Source: Bacteroidales bacterium (GTDB lineage: Bacteria > Bacteroidota > Bacteroidia > Bacteroidales > P3). From it: 64,000 bases of DNA. Numbering within the stretch: position 1 is the first letter of the stretch; each line of letters opens with the position of its first letter. Below the pieces are notes generated by a model, which was not told where the DNA came from, made no database searches, and saw only the letters and a program-made list of their open reading frames with translations. Both the position numbers and the translations under genes were made by a program. The DNA is taken from NCBI GenBank assembly GCA_017550405.1, contig JAFZPH010000006.1, positions 124,001-188,000 on the forward strand, written 5' to 3'. Shown in pieces: positions 34,073 through 42,351 of this stretch.

Positions 34073-35044
34073 TCAACCAAACATCAAAGCATTATCGGAA
34101 ACCGCCTGTCCCAGTTCTATCTTGACTGACGTGTCAAGCCGTTTGTAATAAAAGGAAATGGATTGTGAATGATAAAAAGAGTTTGTATTAGGAATGAATT
34201 GTTTATTATCCATACAACTTATAACATTCACGTTAAACTCCTTACAGATCCTATTCATCATTTCTGATATAGAATCTTTGCTCATACGGAAGGCATTTGA
34301 AGAAGACATTAATACTATATGTGCGACTTTCGCACGTTTACCTCTCTGACCTATTACAAATGCACAAAAAGTATCTCCATCTTCAATAATTGCCAAACCA
34401 CTATTCGGCCTCACGGATGCAACCCATTTATAATAAGCCATCTCAAGATTCCGATTGCCCATACTCCTATCTTCTGTTGTGACATCTTTCCCTCCTGTCT
34501 CATAAACCTTAAACTGGTCTATTGATTGTCTCACTTCTTCATTTGGGACAAAAGGCTTAGTACAATCAAGTAGTTTGAACAGGGACTTCCACCCATCAAC
34601 AGAATGCATCCTATACCTTACTTTTGCAGTCACATATTCCCAACCCATGTTTTTAACGTATGGGAAGATCTCAGGCGTATCATGAGTAACAACTACTCTT
34701 AAACCCTGCCCTTTAGCCTCAGATTCTGCCATTGATAACATTTCTTGTACAACACCTAGCTCTTTATAATTTTGAAGAGCATAAACATAATGGATAAAAC
34801 CACCATCAAATGACAAGTCAGCGTTAACAATAGGGAATCTATCTACAACCAGAAATGCAACTAATCGATCTTTGTCTTTAGCATATATTATTATTGCTTT
34901 GCCAATTGGGTTCTTTTCAATGCGACAAGAGAACCATTCTGTTGATTGCTTTATATGACAACTATCTATATGAAAAACAGCATCAACAATCTCTCTTACA
35001 TATCTGTCATCTTTGCCGTATTCAAATACACGATATTCTAACAT
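34073..35044 (-). CDS. GNAT-like acyltransferase of the polysaccharide locus
   Basis: The 323-residue protein contains a GNAT-type fold in its first half: RLVAFLVVDRF strand, YVYALQNYKELGVVQEMLSMAESEAKGQGL (acceptor of the acyl-CoA-binding loop, though the RGxGxG pattern is weak) and VKNMGWEYVTAKVRY. A second half (DTFCAFVIGQRGKRAKVAHIVLM) may be a degenerate second GNAT unit, as in FemX/GNAT tandem proteins. It may acylate an amino sugar or an amino acid substituent. Function is inferred from fold and context only. Confidence 0.6.
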   Translation of the reverse strand: MLEYRVFEYGKDDRYVREIVDAVFHIDSCHIKQSTEWFSCRIEKNPIGKAIIIYAKDKDRLVAFLVVDRFPIVNADLSFDGGFIHYVYALQNYKELGVVQEMLSMAESEAKGQGLRVVVTHDTPEIFPYVKNMGWEYVTAKVRYRMHSVDGWKSLFKLLDCTKPFVPNEEVRQSIDQFKVYETGGKDVTTEDRSMGNRNLEMAYYKWVASVRPNSGLAIIEDGDTFCAFVIGQRGKRAKVAHIVLMSSSNAFRMSKDSISEMMNRICKEFNVNVISCMDNKQFIPNTNSFYHSQSISFYYKRLDTSVKIELGQAVSDNALMFG

Positions 35045-35050
35045 AATGCA

Positions 35051-36259
35051 TTAATGGCTAATAATAGCTTTATAAGTATGTTCCACAGTGTAATGGTTTA
35101 AGTAATATTGATATCCAAGTTCCCCCATTTTAACAAGATCTGAACTTAACATCTTGTCTACACTTTTGGTAAAAGCACTCACATCGTTGCTAGGACACCA
35201 ATAACCATATCCATTTGCTTCGGCAATGCTTCCAACATCACTAGTTGTATCTGTTGCCGCTATAACAGGTTTCTTCTCCATCAAATAAGGTAACAGTCGG
35301 GATGGATAGTTTGGTATAGTGAAGCGGTAGTCTAAAAATATTAATCCCACATCGCAACTACGCACTAATTTATCATAGTCTTCTTTGGGCAATCGTTGAA
35401 ACAATGATACACTCATAGGCTTCATTTTTTTAAACCATTGTTCAAGTTTGCTGTATTCTGTACCGTCACCGACTACTACAAAATGACAATCGACACGATT
35501 GCCATTATTTTCAAGGCACTTTATCAAGAAATCGATGCCCTGAGGTTTGCCAAGATTCCCCCCATAAATAAAAATGGGGGCATCAACTGGTAGATTGTAT
35601 TTCAACCGAATAGCATCTCGTTCTTCCTTAGCTAATTCTCTGTATTCTACAACCTCATATGAATTAGGGGCTTCTTCCACTTTATCTGGATTCACTTCTT
35701 TATTATGTTCAATAACATATCTTATATTTGCCGGGCTCATGCACCCGATATAATCGGACAATGCATATAGCTTTTTCTCTTTCTTACGGAAGAAATAGTA
35801 TAGCAAACCCTTGATACCGGTCTTAGACATCATTCCAAGATCCACTGCATTCTGAGGGAAAATATCTTTTAACAACAAATATGTCTTGGTCTTTGGTTCT
35901 AAGGATTTCAGATATTTTATTACTTTAGGGAATGTAATAGGAGGAGTAGAATAGACTATCAAATCAAACTTAACATCTTTCAAATACTTATTAATTGCTC
36001 GTTTAAACTGAGTCTCGACAAGGACTTGGCCAATACCCTTCTCTACAACATTGGTTTTCTGAAGGTTGAGCGTACGGACACCTAATAATCGAACACCATC
36101 CACTTCTTTCAGACTCGTGAATTCTCCCAGTCGTCGTTCTCGGGGTGCAACGACAGTGACTTGGTGACCTTCTTTGAGGAATTTCCGCATAAGATCAGTA
36201 TAGATGCCTGCGCCTGCGACCCCCTGAAGGTTGGACATTGTGAGAAAGATTAGGTGCAT
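35051..36259 (-). CDS. GT4-family glycosyltransferase, WbuB-like (probable L-FucNAc transferase)
   Basis: The 402-residue protein has the GT-B layout: an N-terminal acceptor half (SNLQGVAGAGIYTDLMRKFL, VTVVAPRERR) and a donor half with IFIYGGNLGKPQGIDFLIKCL, VVVGDGTEYSKLEQW and the CDVGLIFLDYRFTIPNYPSRLLPYL region, where GT4 enzymes bind the nucleotide sugar. The N-terminal pattern and gene company (CapEFG, WbuC) resemble WbuB of FucNAc-containing O antigens. It therefore probably adds L-FucNAc to the lipid-linked primer made by the PglC-like enzyme. Confidence 0.8.
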   Translation of the reverse strand: MHLIFLTMSNLQGVAGAGIYTDLMRKFLKEGHQVTVVAPRERRLGEFTSLKEVDGVRLLGVRTLNLQKTNVVEKGIGQVLVETQFKRAINKYLKDVKFDLIVYSTPPITFPKVIKYLKSLEPKTKTYLLLKDIFPQNAVDLGMMSKTGIKGLLYYFFRKKEKKLYALSDYIGCMSPANIRYVIEHNKEVNPDKVEEAPNSYEVVEYRELAKEERDAIRLKYNLPVDAPIFIYGGNLGKPQGIDFLIKCLENNGNRVDCHFVVVGDGTEYSKLEQWFKKMKPMSVSLFQRLPKEDYDKLVRSCDVGLIFLDYRFTIPNYPSRLLPYLMEKKPVIAATDTTSDVGSIAEANGYGYWCPSNDVSAFTKSVDKMLSSDLVKMGELGYQYYLNHYTVEHTYKAIISH

Positions 36260-36260
36260 A

Positions 36261-36286
36261 ACTATAATTAATTACTATAATTAATT
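36261..36286. repeat. Perfect tandem duplication of a 13-bp unit
   Basis: ACTATAATTAATT occurs twice without a gap (36261-36273, 36274-36286), directly before the GT4 start codon on the minus strand. A partial third copy follows. The 130-base gap otherwise shows nothing clear. Confidence 0.7.
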
Positions 36287-36388
36287 ACTATTAATATCCT
36301 CTAAACCAGAATTCTGGATTTAGAATAAATACAATTGTTTCTTTACAGGGTTTTATTCTTTGTTTGTCTCCTATTCTGTTGAAACATA

Positions 36389-37396
36389 TTATATGCTAAG
36401 CACAGTTCCTCCCCAGCTCAATCCAACCCCGAACCCACAAATCATTATTCTCATTCCAGATTGGATAATACCTTTATCGACACATTCTTTCAATCCAATC
36501 AACACGGTAGAAGAAACAGTATTCCCAACATTTTCTAAATCAATATAAAACTTGTCTTTGGAAATACCACAAACCTTTCTGATTGTTGTGAGCATAAATT
36601 TATTTGCCTGATGGAAAACATAATAGTCTATATTGTTTTTTTCCAATTGATTCTTAATCAGTAGTTGTTTCATCATAGCAGGTACGGCATCCAATGTGAA
36701 ATTAAAAATGGCACTTCCATTCATGTAAAGATAATCGTCTCTATGCGTGTGTCCTTCTGAATCAATATCTTGACCGCCAGAGAAAGCCTTATGCCGTGAA
36801 GCACCGGTTTTGACTATCAAATATTCAGCACCGGACCCATCTGTCCCAAGTACGAATTCACCTATCTCAGCAAAGCCATCCGTGCTAATCAGACATGCAG
36901 CAGCACCATCACCAAAAATAGAACGATTGCTTTTGTCATCAGGATGCAGGTATTTATTGTAAGTCTCTGCTGTTAACAACAATACATTTTTAGCAATGCC
37001 GGCAGAAACTAGGCCTTTGGCTATGGCCATTCCGTATATACATCCTGAACATCCCAAATTATAGTCAAAAGCACCCGCAGAAGTAGGAATATTCAACCTG
37101 TTTTGTAGTACACATGCTGTTGGAGGCAGAAAATAGTCTGGACTCTGTGTACAAAACAATACAAAATCAATATCGGAAGATTTTATACTATATTCCGCAA
37201 ATAAAGCCATAGCCGCTTTTTCGGCCATGTCTCCTGCCGTCTCATTTTCAGCTGCTATATGTCGTGAATAAACGCCCACCTTGTCGGCAACTTTTTCAAC
37301 ACTCCATTCGGGAAATTCTTTTATTAGTTCCTCATTTGTCAATACTCGTTCTGGCAGATAGTACGATATACCTTTTATGTATGCTTTGTTAATCAT
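36389..37396 (-). CDS. 3-oxoacyl-ACP synthase III (KASIII/FabH-like) of the polysaccharide locus
   Basis: The 335-residue thiolase-fold protein retains the full FabH triad: Cys in YNLGCSGCIYG (about 113), His in YVFHQANKFM and Asn in LENVGNTVSS. It condenses an acyl-CoA with malonyl-ACP. It overlaps the FabG-like gene by ATGA and follows an ACP gene, so the three form a dedicated unit. Housekeeping FabH is normally with plsX; here the company is capsule genes, so it likely builds a short acyl group (for example a 3-hydroxyacyl) used to decorate an amino sugar. Confidence 0.88.
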   Translation of the reverse strand: MINKAYIKGISYYLPERVLTNEELIKEFPEWSVEKVADKVGVYSRHIAAENETAGDMAEKAAMALFAEYSIKSSDIDFVLFCTQSPDYFLPPTACVLQNRLNIPTSAGAFDYNLGCSGCIYGMAIAKGLVSAGIAKNVLLLTAETYNKYLHPDDKSNRSIFGDGAAACLISTDGFAEIGEFVLGTDGSGAEYLIVKTGASRHKAFSGGQDIDSEGHTHRDDYLYMNGSAIFNFTLDAVPAMMKQLLIKNQLEKNNIDYYVFHQANKFMLTTIRKVCGISKDKFYIDLENVGNTVSSTVLIGLKECVDKGIIQSGMRIMICGFGVGLSWGGTVLSI

Positions 37397-38142
37397 AATT
37401 CGTTTGTTCCTCCTGTTATGTCAATACAACTATTCGTCATCCATTGTGATGCATCCGACAATAAATATATTGCCAAGTTGGCCACATCATCTGGTTGTCC
37501 ATATCGCTTTAAAGGATATTTCAACTGTGCTTGTTCTAATTCTTCTTTGCCTACACCTTCTTGCATGATCAAGTCGGTCCAAACCATCGCTGGGCATATA
37601 CAATTCACACGAATATTACGGGGGGCCAATTCGAGAGCGAGGCATTTGGCATAACCAATAATAGCAGCTTTTGACGCTGTATAGGCTGCATTGCCCAAGG
37701 CTGGCATATGAGGGGCTGCTGATGCCACAAACACTACAGAAGAAGCCTTGTTTACCTTTTTCGCATTTATCAACTGGGTTTGCAAAGAAACTGCCGAAAT
37801 AAAGTTACTATTCATGACCTTTTCAACCTCAGTCATTGTTAATAGCTTGGCAGGCATACGATGGCCAATACCGGCACAATGTACTATTCCATCAAGTTTG
37901 GGAATTTGATAAACCAAATTTTTCACATCCTCATCTATTGTCAAGTCAGCAGCTATAATCTGATTTGAATCTCCCTCCAAAGTGATCAAAGTGGCTTCAA
38001 GTTTCTGTGGATTACGTCCAGTGGCAACAACAGTAGCACCCATTTTGGAACAAGCTGTTGCTGTGGCACGACCTATCCCTGATGAAGCGCCTGTCACCAG
38101 TATTGTTTTCCCCTCAAGGGAAAAAGGATTGTAACCACCCAT
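37393..38142 (-). CDS. SDR-family 3-oxoacyl-ACP reductase (FabG-like)
   Basis: The 249-residue SDR has TGASSGIGRA at about 18-27, HCAGIG, Ser in VASAAP, the catalytic YTASKAA and the C-terminal DITGGT typical of FabG. It would reduce the 3-oxoacyl-ACP made by the neighbouring KASIII to a 3-hydroxyacyl-ACP with NADPH. The start codon overlaps the ACP stop (TAATG) and its stop overlaps the KASIII start (ATGA), so the three proteins are translationally coupled. Confidence 0.88.
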   Translation of the reverse strand: MGGYNPFSLEGKTILVTGASSGIGRATATACSKMGATVVATGRNPQKLEATLITLEGDSNQIIAADLTIDEDVKNLVYQIPKLDGIVHCAGIGHRMPAKLLTMTEVEKVMNSNFISAVSLQTQLINAKKVNKASSVVFVASAAPHMPALGNAAYTASKAAIIGYAKCLALELAPRNIRVNCICPAMVWTDLIMQEGVGKEELEQAQLKYPLKRYGQPDDVANLAIYLLSDASQWMTNSCIDITGGTNEL

Positions 38143-38369
38143 TACTTTGCCATAATAAGGTTATACAACTGCTCAACGCTCTTACATGCTTTCAGATCAT
38201 CGCCCGTTACAGTTTTACCCATATCCATCTTTACAAATGCAATAACCATCATTCCCACTAAACTACTCCACTCTTCCAATTCACGATAATTGGTTGTTGC
38301 TGTTATTTCCGAAGAATCAGTATCTTCAAACTGCTCAGCAAATTTTTCGACAAATTCATTTAATTCCAT
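38142..38369 (-). CDS. Acyl carrier protein
   Basis: The 75-residue acidic helical protein has Ser36 in EWSSLVGM at the position of the phosphopantetheine serine (DSL in AcpP). It diverges clearly from housekeeping AcpP, as specialised ACPs do. It presumably carries the acyl chain between the KASIII, the reductase and an acyltransferase (38381, 34073 or 32610). Confidence 0.85.
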   Translation of the reverse strand: MELNEFVEKFAEQFEDTDSSEITATTNYRELEEWSSLVGMMVIAFVKMDMGKTVTGDDLKACKSVEQLYNLIMAK

Positions 38370-38380
38370 AACAATGCTAT

Positions 38381-39028
38381 TTAGATTTTTGTGAAACTTT
38401 TTATTTCAGATACTCTATCAACAAGGTATTTCTTGTAATTTTTCTCTAATAAATCTATCGGTAATCTTTCTTCAGGTGCATATAACGCTAGCTCATGCTC
38501 AATTACCTGTTCTGGTATAAAATTAAACCCAACTACTTTTGCAGGATTTCCGATAACAACGGCATAAGGAGGAACACTTTTAATACAAACAGAACCTGCA
38601 CCAACAGTTGCACCACGACCAATCGTAACTCCCGACAATAATGTTACATTTGCACCCAACCAAACATCCTCTTCCACAACAACATCTTTTTCAATGTCAT
38701 CAATATGATTCCCAGATAATTCCTTAAACCCTTTTCCCATAACTCGTTGATGGTTCCCTGTGATTACCGTCAATCCTGCGGCTGCACCAGAGTTCTTTTT
38801 CATTATAAACTTTCCTGTAACACTAATGAAACGAAAACCATGATAGATATTAGTGTTGTCATACATGTAAACATGGGACAACATTCCTGGATTCCTATAC
38901 AAACGTAAATCCACATTCTTTCCACAATATCCAAGACAACTCTTATACAACGGTCTATTAATATACTTTATCCAAAAGCGGCCGAATATACTTAATAGTT
39001 TAGCAATTATTCTTAATATTTGATTCAT
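38381..39028 (-). CDS. Hexapeptide-repeat acyltransferase
   Basis: The 215-residue protein has a basic, hydrophobic N terminus (ILRIIAKLLSIFGRFWIKY) that may bind the membrane. A left-handed beta-helix follows: VVVEEDVWLGANVTLLSGVTIGRGATVGAGSVC, read as consecutive repeats, then VIGNPAKVVGF. TGNHQRVMG supplies the probable catalytic His. Family members transfer acetyl or other acyl groups to sugars. It follows the ACP gene in the locus by 11 bases on the upstream side and overlaps the preceding glycosyltransferase by 29 bases. A role as acceptor of the ACP-bound acyl group is possible. Confidence 0.8.
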   Translation of the reverse strand: MNQILRIIAKLLSIFGRFWIKYINRPLYKSCLGYCGKNVDLRLYRNPGMLSHVYMYDNTNIYHGFRFISVTGKFIMKKNSGAAAGLTVITGNHQRVMGKGFKELSGNHIDDIEKDVVVEEDVWLGANVTLLSGVTIGRGATVGAGSVCIKSVPPYAVVIGNPAKVVGFNFIPEQVIEHELALYAPEERLPIDLLEKNYKKYLVDRVSEIKSFTKI

Positions 39029-40235
39029 GGTTGACTAATGATTTTAATTCTTCAATATATCTTTTTGACACATTCACATCCGAATAGTAAGCTGCTGTCT
39101 GCTTGGCTTTCAAAGACATTTTCCTAAGCGCTTCGGGACTCATTTGGCGAATTTTTAATATGATGGCAGCCAACTCATCCACATTTCCAGCTTCACAAAG
39201 AAATCCATTAACCCCTTCCTCAATAATCCCATCAATTCCCTCGTGACGAGCCGCTATGGTGATGCAACCTAATGCCATTGCTTCCAAATAGACCAATCCG
39301 AATAATTCACCTTTTGATATCATCACAAACACATCCGACTGCTTTAAATAATTTATTACTTCTTCACGTGGTATTCGTCCAGTAAAAGTCAATTTGCCAC
39401 AACACCCTAACGCATCAAACTTCTGCTTCACATTTTTTTTGCCCCCCCCCTCTCCTATATATGTAATCTCAAATGGTTCTTTTTGAAACGAACGATCCAA
39501 TGATTCAACAATAATATCCGGATACTTACGATGAATTAATGCCCCAACATAAACGAAGCGCTTTATCTGTCCTATTTCTTTAACAAACGATAGCCCTGCT
39601 TCTATAAAAGGTTTTGATACACCAGAAGCTGCAATAAAAGAATGGGATAGTTTACCAAATTGTTTTTCATACGCCATACGAGCCGTTATATTACGGAAAC
39701 CAACTAAATCTACATCTTTAACCAACTCATTAGTCTCTTGTCCATAACATCTAAATAACTGAAGGAAACCGTTACTATGATATACCAAACATGTGGGTCG
39801 ATGAAATCTCCTCTTCAATGCATGAAGTAATTCCAATTGTGGATTGTCCCAATGTCCGACAAAGCAATCCGGAACGCTTTCTTTATCAATATAAGAAGAT
39901 ATTATTTCAAAGGCTCTATCAACCTGTTTTGTTGAGAATCTGCCATGAGGTTTTGATTTCTTTAACAAGAGATGAGTAACTTCAACACCATCTTTAATCT
40001 CATCATACTCATTTGGAACTTGCGTTGGAACCAAATGACCTAGTTTTGAATCAAGCAAATTCTTAAACAACTTACCAATCAAATAATAAGCCTTTGGGAA
40101 AACCGATTCCGTATGAAATATATGCACTTGATGTCCTTGCAAAACCCATTCCTTGGCAAAATAATGAACAACAGGTGTTGTACCCTTGGTCGAGTAATTA
40201 GATGGATAGACGGATGTAAGCAAGTAGATATACAT
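39000..40235 (-). CDS. GT4-family glycosyltransferase with a G9/A8 coding tract
   Basis: ATG 40235 (MYIYLLTSVYPSNYSTKGTTPVV) is the natural start. The 411-residue protein is a GT-B enzyme: N-terminal acceptor half (HYFAKEWVLQGHQVHIFHTES), FVYVGALIHRKYPDIIVESL, GRIPREEVINYLKQSDVFVM and SKGELFGLVYLEAMALGCITIAARHEGIDGII, the donor-binding ExxxxxxxE region. The glycine-rich YIGEGGGKK loop is encoded by a run of nine G followed by C and eight A on the coding strand (39433-39450). Slippage there would switch the gene off. Confidence 0.85.
   Translation of the reverse strand: MYIYLLTSVYPSNYSTKGTTPVVHYFAKEWVLQGHQVHIFHTESVFPKAYYLIGKLFKNLLDSKLGHLVPTQVPNEYDEIKDGVEVTHLLLKKSKPHGRFSTKQVDRAFEIISSYIDKESVPDCFVGHWDNPQLELLHALKRRFHRPTCLVYHSNGFLQLFRCYGQETNELVKDVDLVGFRNITARMAYEKQFGKLSHSFIAASGVSKPFIEAGLSFVKEIGQIKRFVYVGALIHRKYPDIIVESLDRSFQKEPFEITYIGEGGGKKNVKQKFDALGCCGKLTFTGRIPREEVINYLKQSDVFVMISKGELFGLVYLEAMALGCITIAARHEGIDGIIEEGVNGFLCEAGNVDELAAIILKIRQMSPEALRKMSLKAKQTAAYYSDVNVSKRYIEELKSLVNHESNIKNNC
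39433..39450. repeat. Homopolymer pair T8-G-C9 inside a glycosyltransferase gene
   Basis: The plus strand has eight T (39433-39440), one G and nine C (39442-39450); the coding strand therefore reads nine G, C, eight A. In the present length the frame is intact. Tracts of this kind are classical slippage sites. Confidence 0.85.
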
Positions 40236-40248
40236 TATCAATAATTCT

Positions 40249-41181
40249 TTAACTATTGGTATTAACCAAACTTGATGTTTTTTCAATCGAAGATAAATCA
40301 ACCATATTGCCAAAACGCAATTGAGTTTCAGGCAGTCTGTTTACGTCAAAACCTCCACAGGGTGTGAATGTAAGTTCTCCAAAAATGACATTTCCTTTCT
40401 CCAAATAAAAATCTGCTCTAACAAAAGGAAATGGTTTTGAGATTTTAGACGCATAATCAAACACCTTCTCAATACCCTCAGGTTTAGGCAGGGTGAAATC
40501 AACGGGTGCTTCTTTGCCTCGCTTGTTATATCGTTTCAGTTTCCAATCCTTATCAAAGAAATAATATTCTGCACCACTATCCATCTGTCCACGTTTTCCA
40601 CAAACCAACACACAATCCGGCACTCCATTGAAACAATATAACTTATAATCTACAGGGACATCCCCAGATTCTGTTTCTATCAATTTCTCACATATCAACT
40701 TTGGAACAATCCCCTTATATTGCATCTCTGAATACGTAAGATAAAAGGTATCATGCAACTTATACCAGTTATTTAGCTTTCTTTTTGCATCCTCAATATC
40801 AAGTTTCGACTTATCAAAAACGATCAAGTTTTGCCCACACCCAAAATTCCACTTAATTACAAATTGATTAGGAAGAGTATCCCATGATATTTCTTCCACA
40901 GAATCATAAACTCCATACAATTCATTCAGAATCTCTGCACAACCACATTTCTCCACATACTGACGAACTGCATACTTATCCGCACACTGTGTCACAAGAG
41001 GATTCTCATAATACGTATTAAATTTAAGCCATTGTATTTTCTCATCCAACGTTTTTGGATTCTTCAAATTAATAGGCCTCTTGAATTTTAATATATACAC
41101 TACAAACGTGTTCAACCTAGGAGAAATCCTAGTAAGACATTGTTTAAACCATGTACTTAATACGGCACCTGTTATTGGCAT
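40249..41181 (-). CDS. TupA-like ATP-grasp protein, copy 1
   Basis: The 310-residue protein follows the TupA-type ATP-grasp pattern: PKTLDEKIQWLKF near the N terminus, CADKYAVRQYVEK, FVIKWNFGCGQNLIV (ATP lid with Lys), CEKLIE...VPVDYKLYCFNG and VRADFYLEKGNVIFGELTFTPCGGF with the metal-binding acidic residues. TupA is named after teichuronopeptide formation in an alkaliphilic Bacillus, where amino acids are joined to uronic acid polymers. Here it presumably forms an amide bond on a polysaccharide precursor in the cytoplasm. It is the most downstream ATP-grasp gene of the group. Confidence 0.83.
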   Translation of the reverse strand: MPITGAVLSTWFKQCLTRISPRLNTFVVYILKFKRPINLKNPKTLDEKIQWLKFNTYYENPLVTQCADKYAVRQYVEKCGCAEILNELYGVYDSVEEISWDTLPNQFVIKWNFGCGQNLIVFDKSKLDIEDAKRKLNNWYKLHDTFYLTYSEMQYKGIVPKLICEKLIETESGDVPVDYKLYCFNGVPDCVLVCGKRGQMDSGAEYYFFDKDWKLKRYNKRGKEAPVDFTLPKPEGIEKVFDYASKISKPFPFVRADFYLEKGNVIFGELTFTPCGGFDVNRLPETQLRFGNMVDLSSIEKTSSLVNTNS

Positions 41182-41237
41182 AATCTTGTCGCTTTAATAA
41201 TAACCTAACATATAATAATAACCGATTTCCTAAAAAA

Positions 41238-42311
41238 TCATTCAAACCTTGTATCTTTTAACAATCGTATCCGCCTAAATATCTCCTCAGTCATATCACC
41301 AAAAGCAGGGCCATGGGCTGTTTGGCTTAAGTCAGGACACCTATTCCACTCTATCATCACAGGTTCTCCTTCTCTATTAATACCAAAATCCCAACCTACT
41401 ATATTAAAATATGGAAGACGCAAGTGTAATTCTTTTACTTCAGCAATCACTTTTTTAAATCCAGGCAGATGAAATCCATTTAACACTGTGCCAACATCAG
41501 TTACAAAGATTTTCTTTTCACTCGGGGTTCCGTATGCACAATCAATAATCCTACCCGTTGCCAAATCAACATCTGCATTGATGCCCCCAGCCGTTTCATT
41601 ATCCACAGACTTCCCTTTTCTCCCTATACGAATCACTGCATAGAGAATATAAATTTCGTTATCTTGACGATATGAAAGGACTCGAAGAGTATTCAGCGAT
41701 GTAGGATTCAACAACCCCAAAGACTCATGTTGCTGTATTTTTTCTTGTATTATAAAATTCTTACCGTAACTATCCATCAAAGACTCAATAGTGATTCCAT
41801 CATCTACTATTCCATCATGGGATGAGAATACCTTCACTCCGCTTCCCCACATTCCCTCGTGAGTCGGTTTAGAGACTGCCCCATCAAGATTCTTACACCT
41901 TTCAATCGCTTCTTGACGACTTATTGGTTTTGAATCATCATAATAATAGCCATTGACGTTTTTAACATAAGTTATAGGACGTAAGGTGTCGGGGAAAAAT
42001 ACATCATACATACCTTTATCTACATATGCATGCCTCAAATCAAAACTATTTAACTTATAGATAATATCTGAGTGATAAAAACAAGTAGGAACGTATTTTA
42101 CCGAAAAATTGCCATTTCTGGAAAAAAAGTATTTATGCCAATACACAGGCACTTCCTTCCTAAGTAAATTGGAATAATATTTGGCTATGTCATTTTTTTG
42201 CCCTTTTGACAAAGGGACCATTTCGCATTGCGACATTTTTTGACGGATATTAGCTATATCTTTCCTCCAAGTTTGTCTAATTGCATATTTGGTATATAAA
42301 TCTAGAAACAT
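41238..42311 (-). CDS. Sugar-transfer-associated ATP-grasp protein, type A copy 1
   Basis: The 357-residue protein belongs to the ATPgrasp_ST family: YWHKYFFSRNGNFSVKYVPT, the NVNGYYYDD strand pair, AVSKPTHEGMWGSGVKVF (Lys and Gly-rich loop for ATP), IIQEKIQQHESL...NPTSLNTLRVLSY, VDNETAGGINADVD and the metal-binding end VGWDFGINREGEPVMIEWN. It is closely similar along its length to the gene at 61214, sharing the opening MSQCEMVPLS against MTQCEMVPLS. The acceptor is unknown; an amino acid-sugar or peptide ligase is inferred. Confidence 0.85.
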   Translation of the reverse strand: MFLDLYTKYAIRQTWRKDIANIRQKMSQCEMVPLSKGQKNDIAKYYSNLLRKEVPVYWHKYFFSRNGNFSVKYVPTCFYHSDIIYKLNSFDLRHAYVDKGMYDVFFPDTLRPITYVKNVNGYYYDDSKPISRQEAIERCKNLDGAVSKPTHEGMWGSGVKVFSSHDGIVDDGITIESLMDSYGKNFIIQEKIQQHESLGLLNPTSLNTLRVLSYRQDNEIYILYAVIRIGRKGKSVDNETAGGINADVDLATGRIIDCAYGTPSEKKIFVTDVGTVLNGFHLPGFKKVIAEVKELHLRLPYFNIVGWDFGINREGEPVMIEWNRCPDLSQTAHGPAFGDMTEEIFRRIRLLKDTRFE

Positions 42312-42351
42312 AATACTCGGATTAAATTACAAGAAAAAATATAATAACATA

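Noticed and set aside
36389-38369. Housekeeping fatty acid synthesis genes
   Set aside because: The ACP diverges from AcpP, plsX and fabD are absent, and both sides are capsule genes in the same operon.
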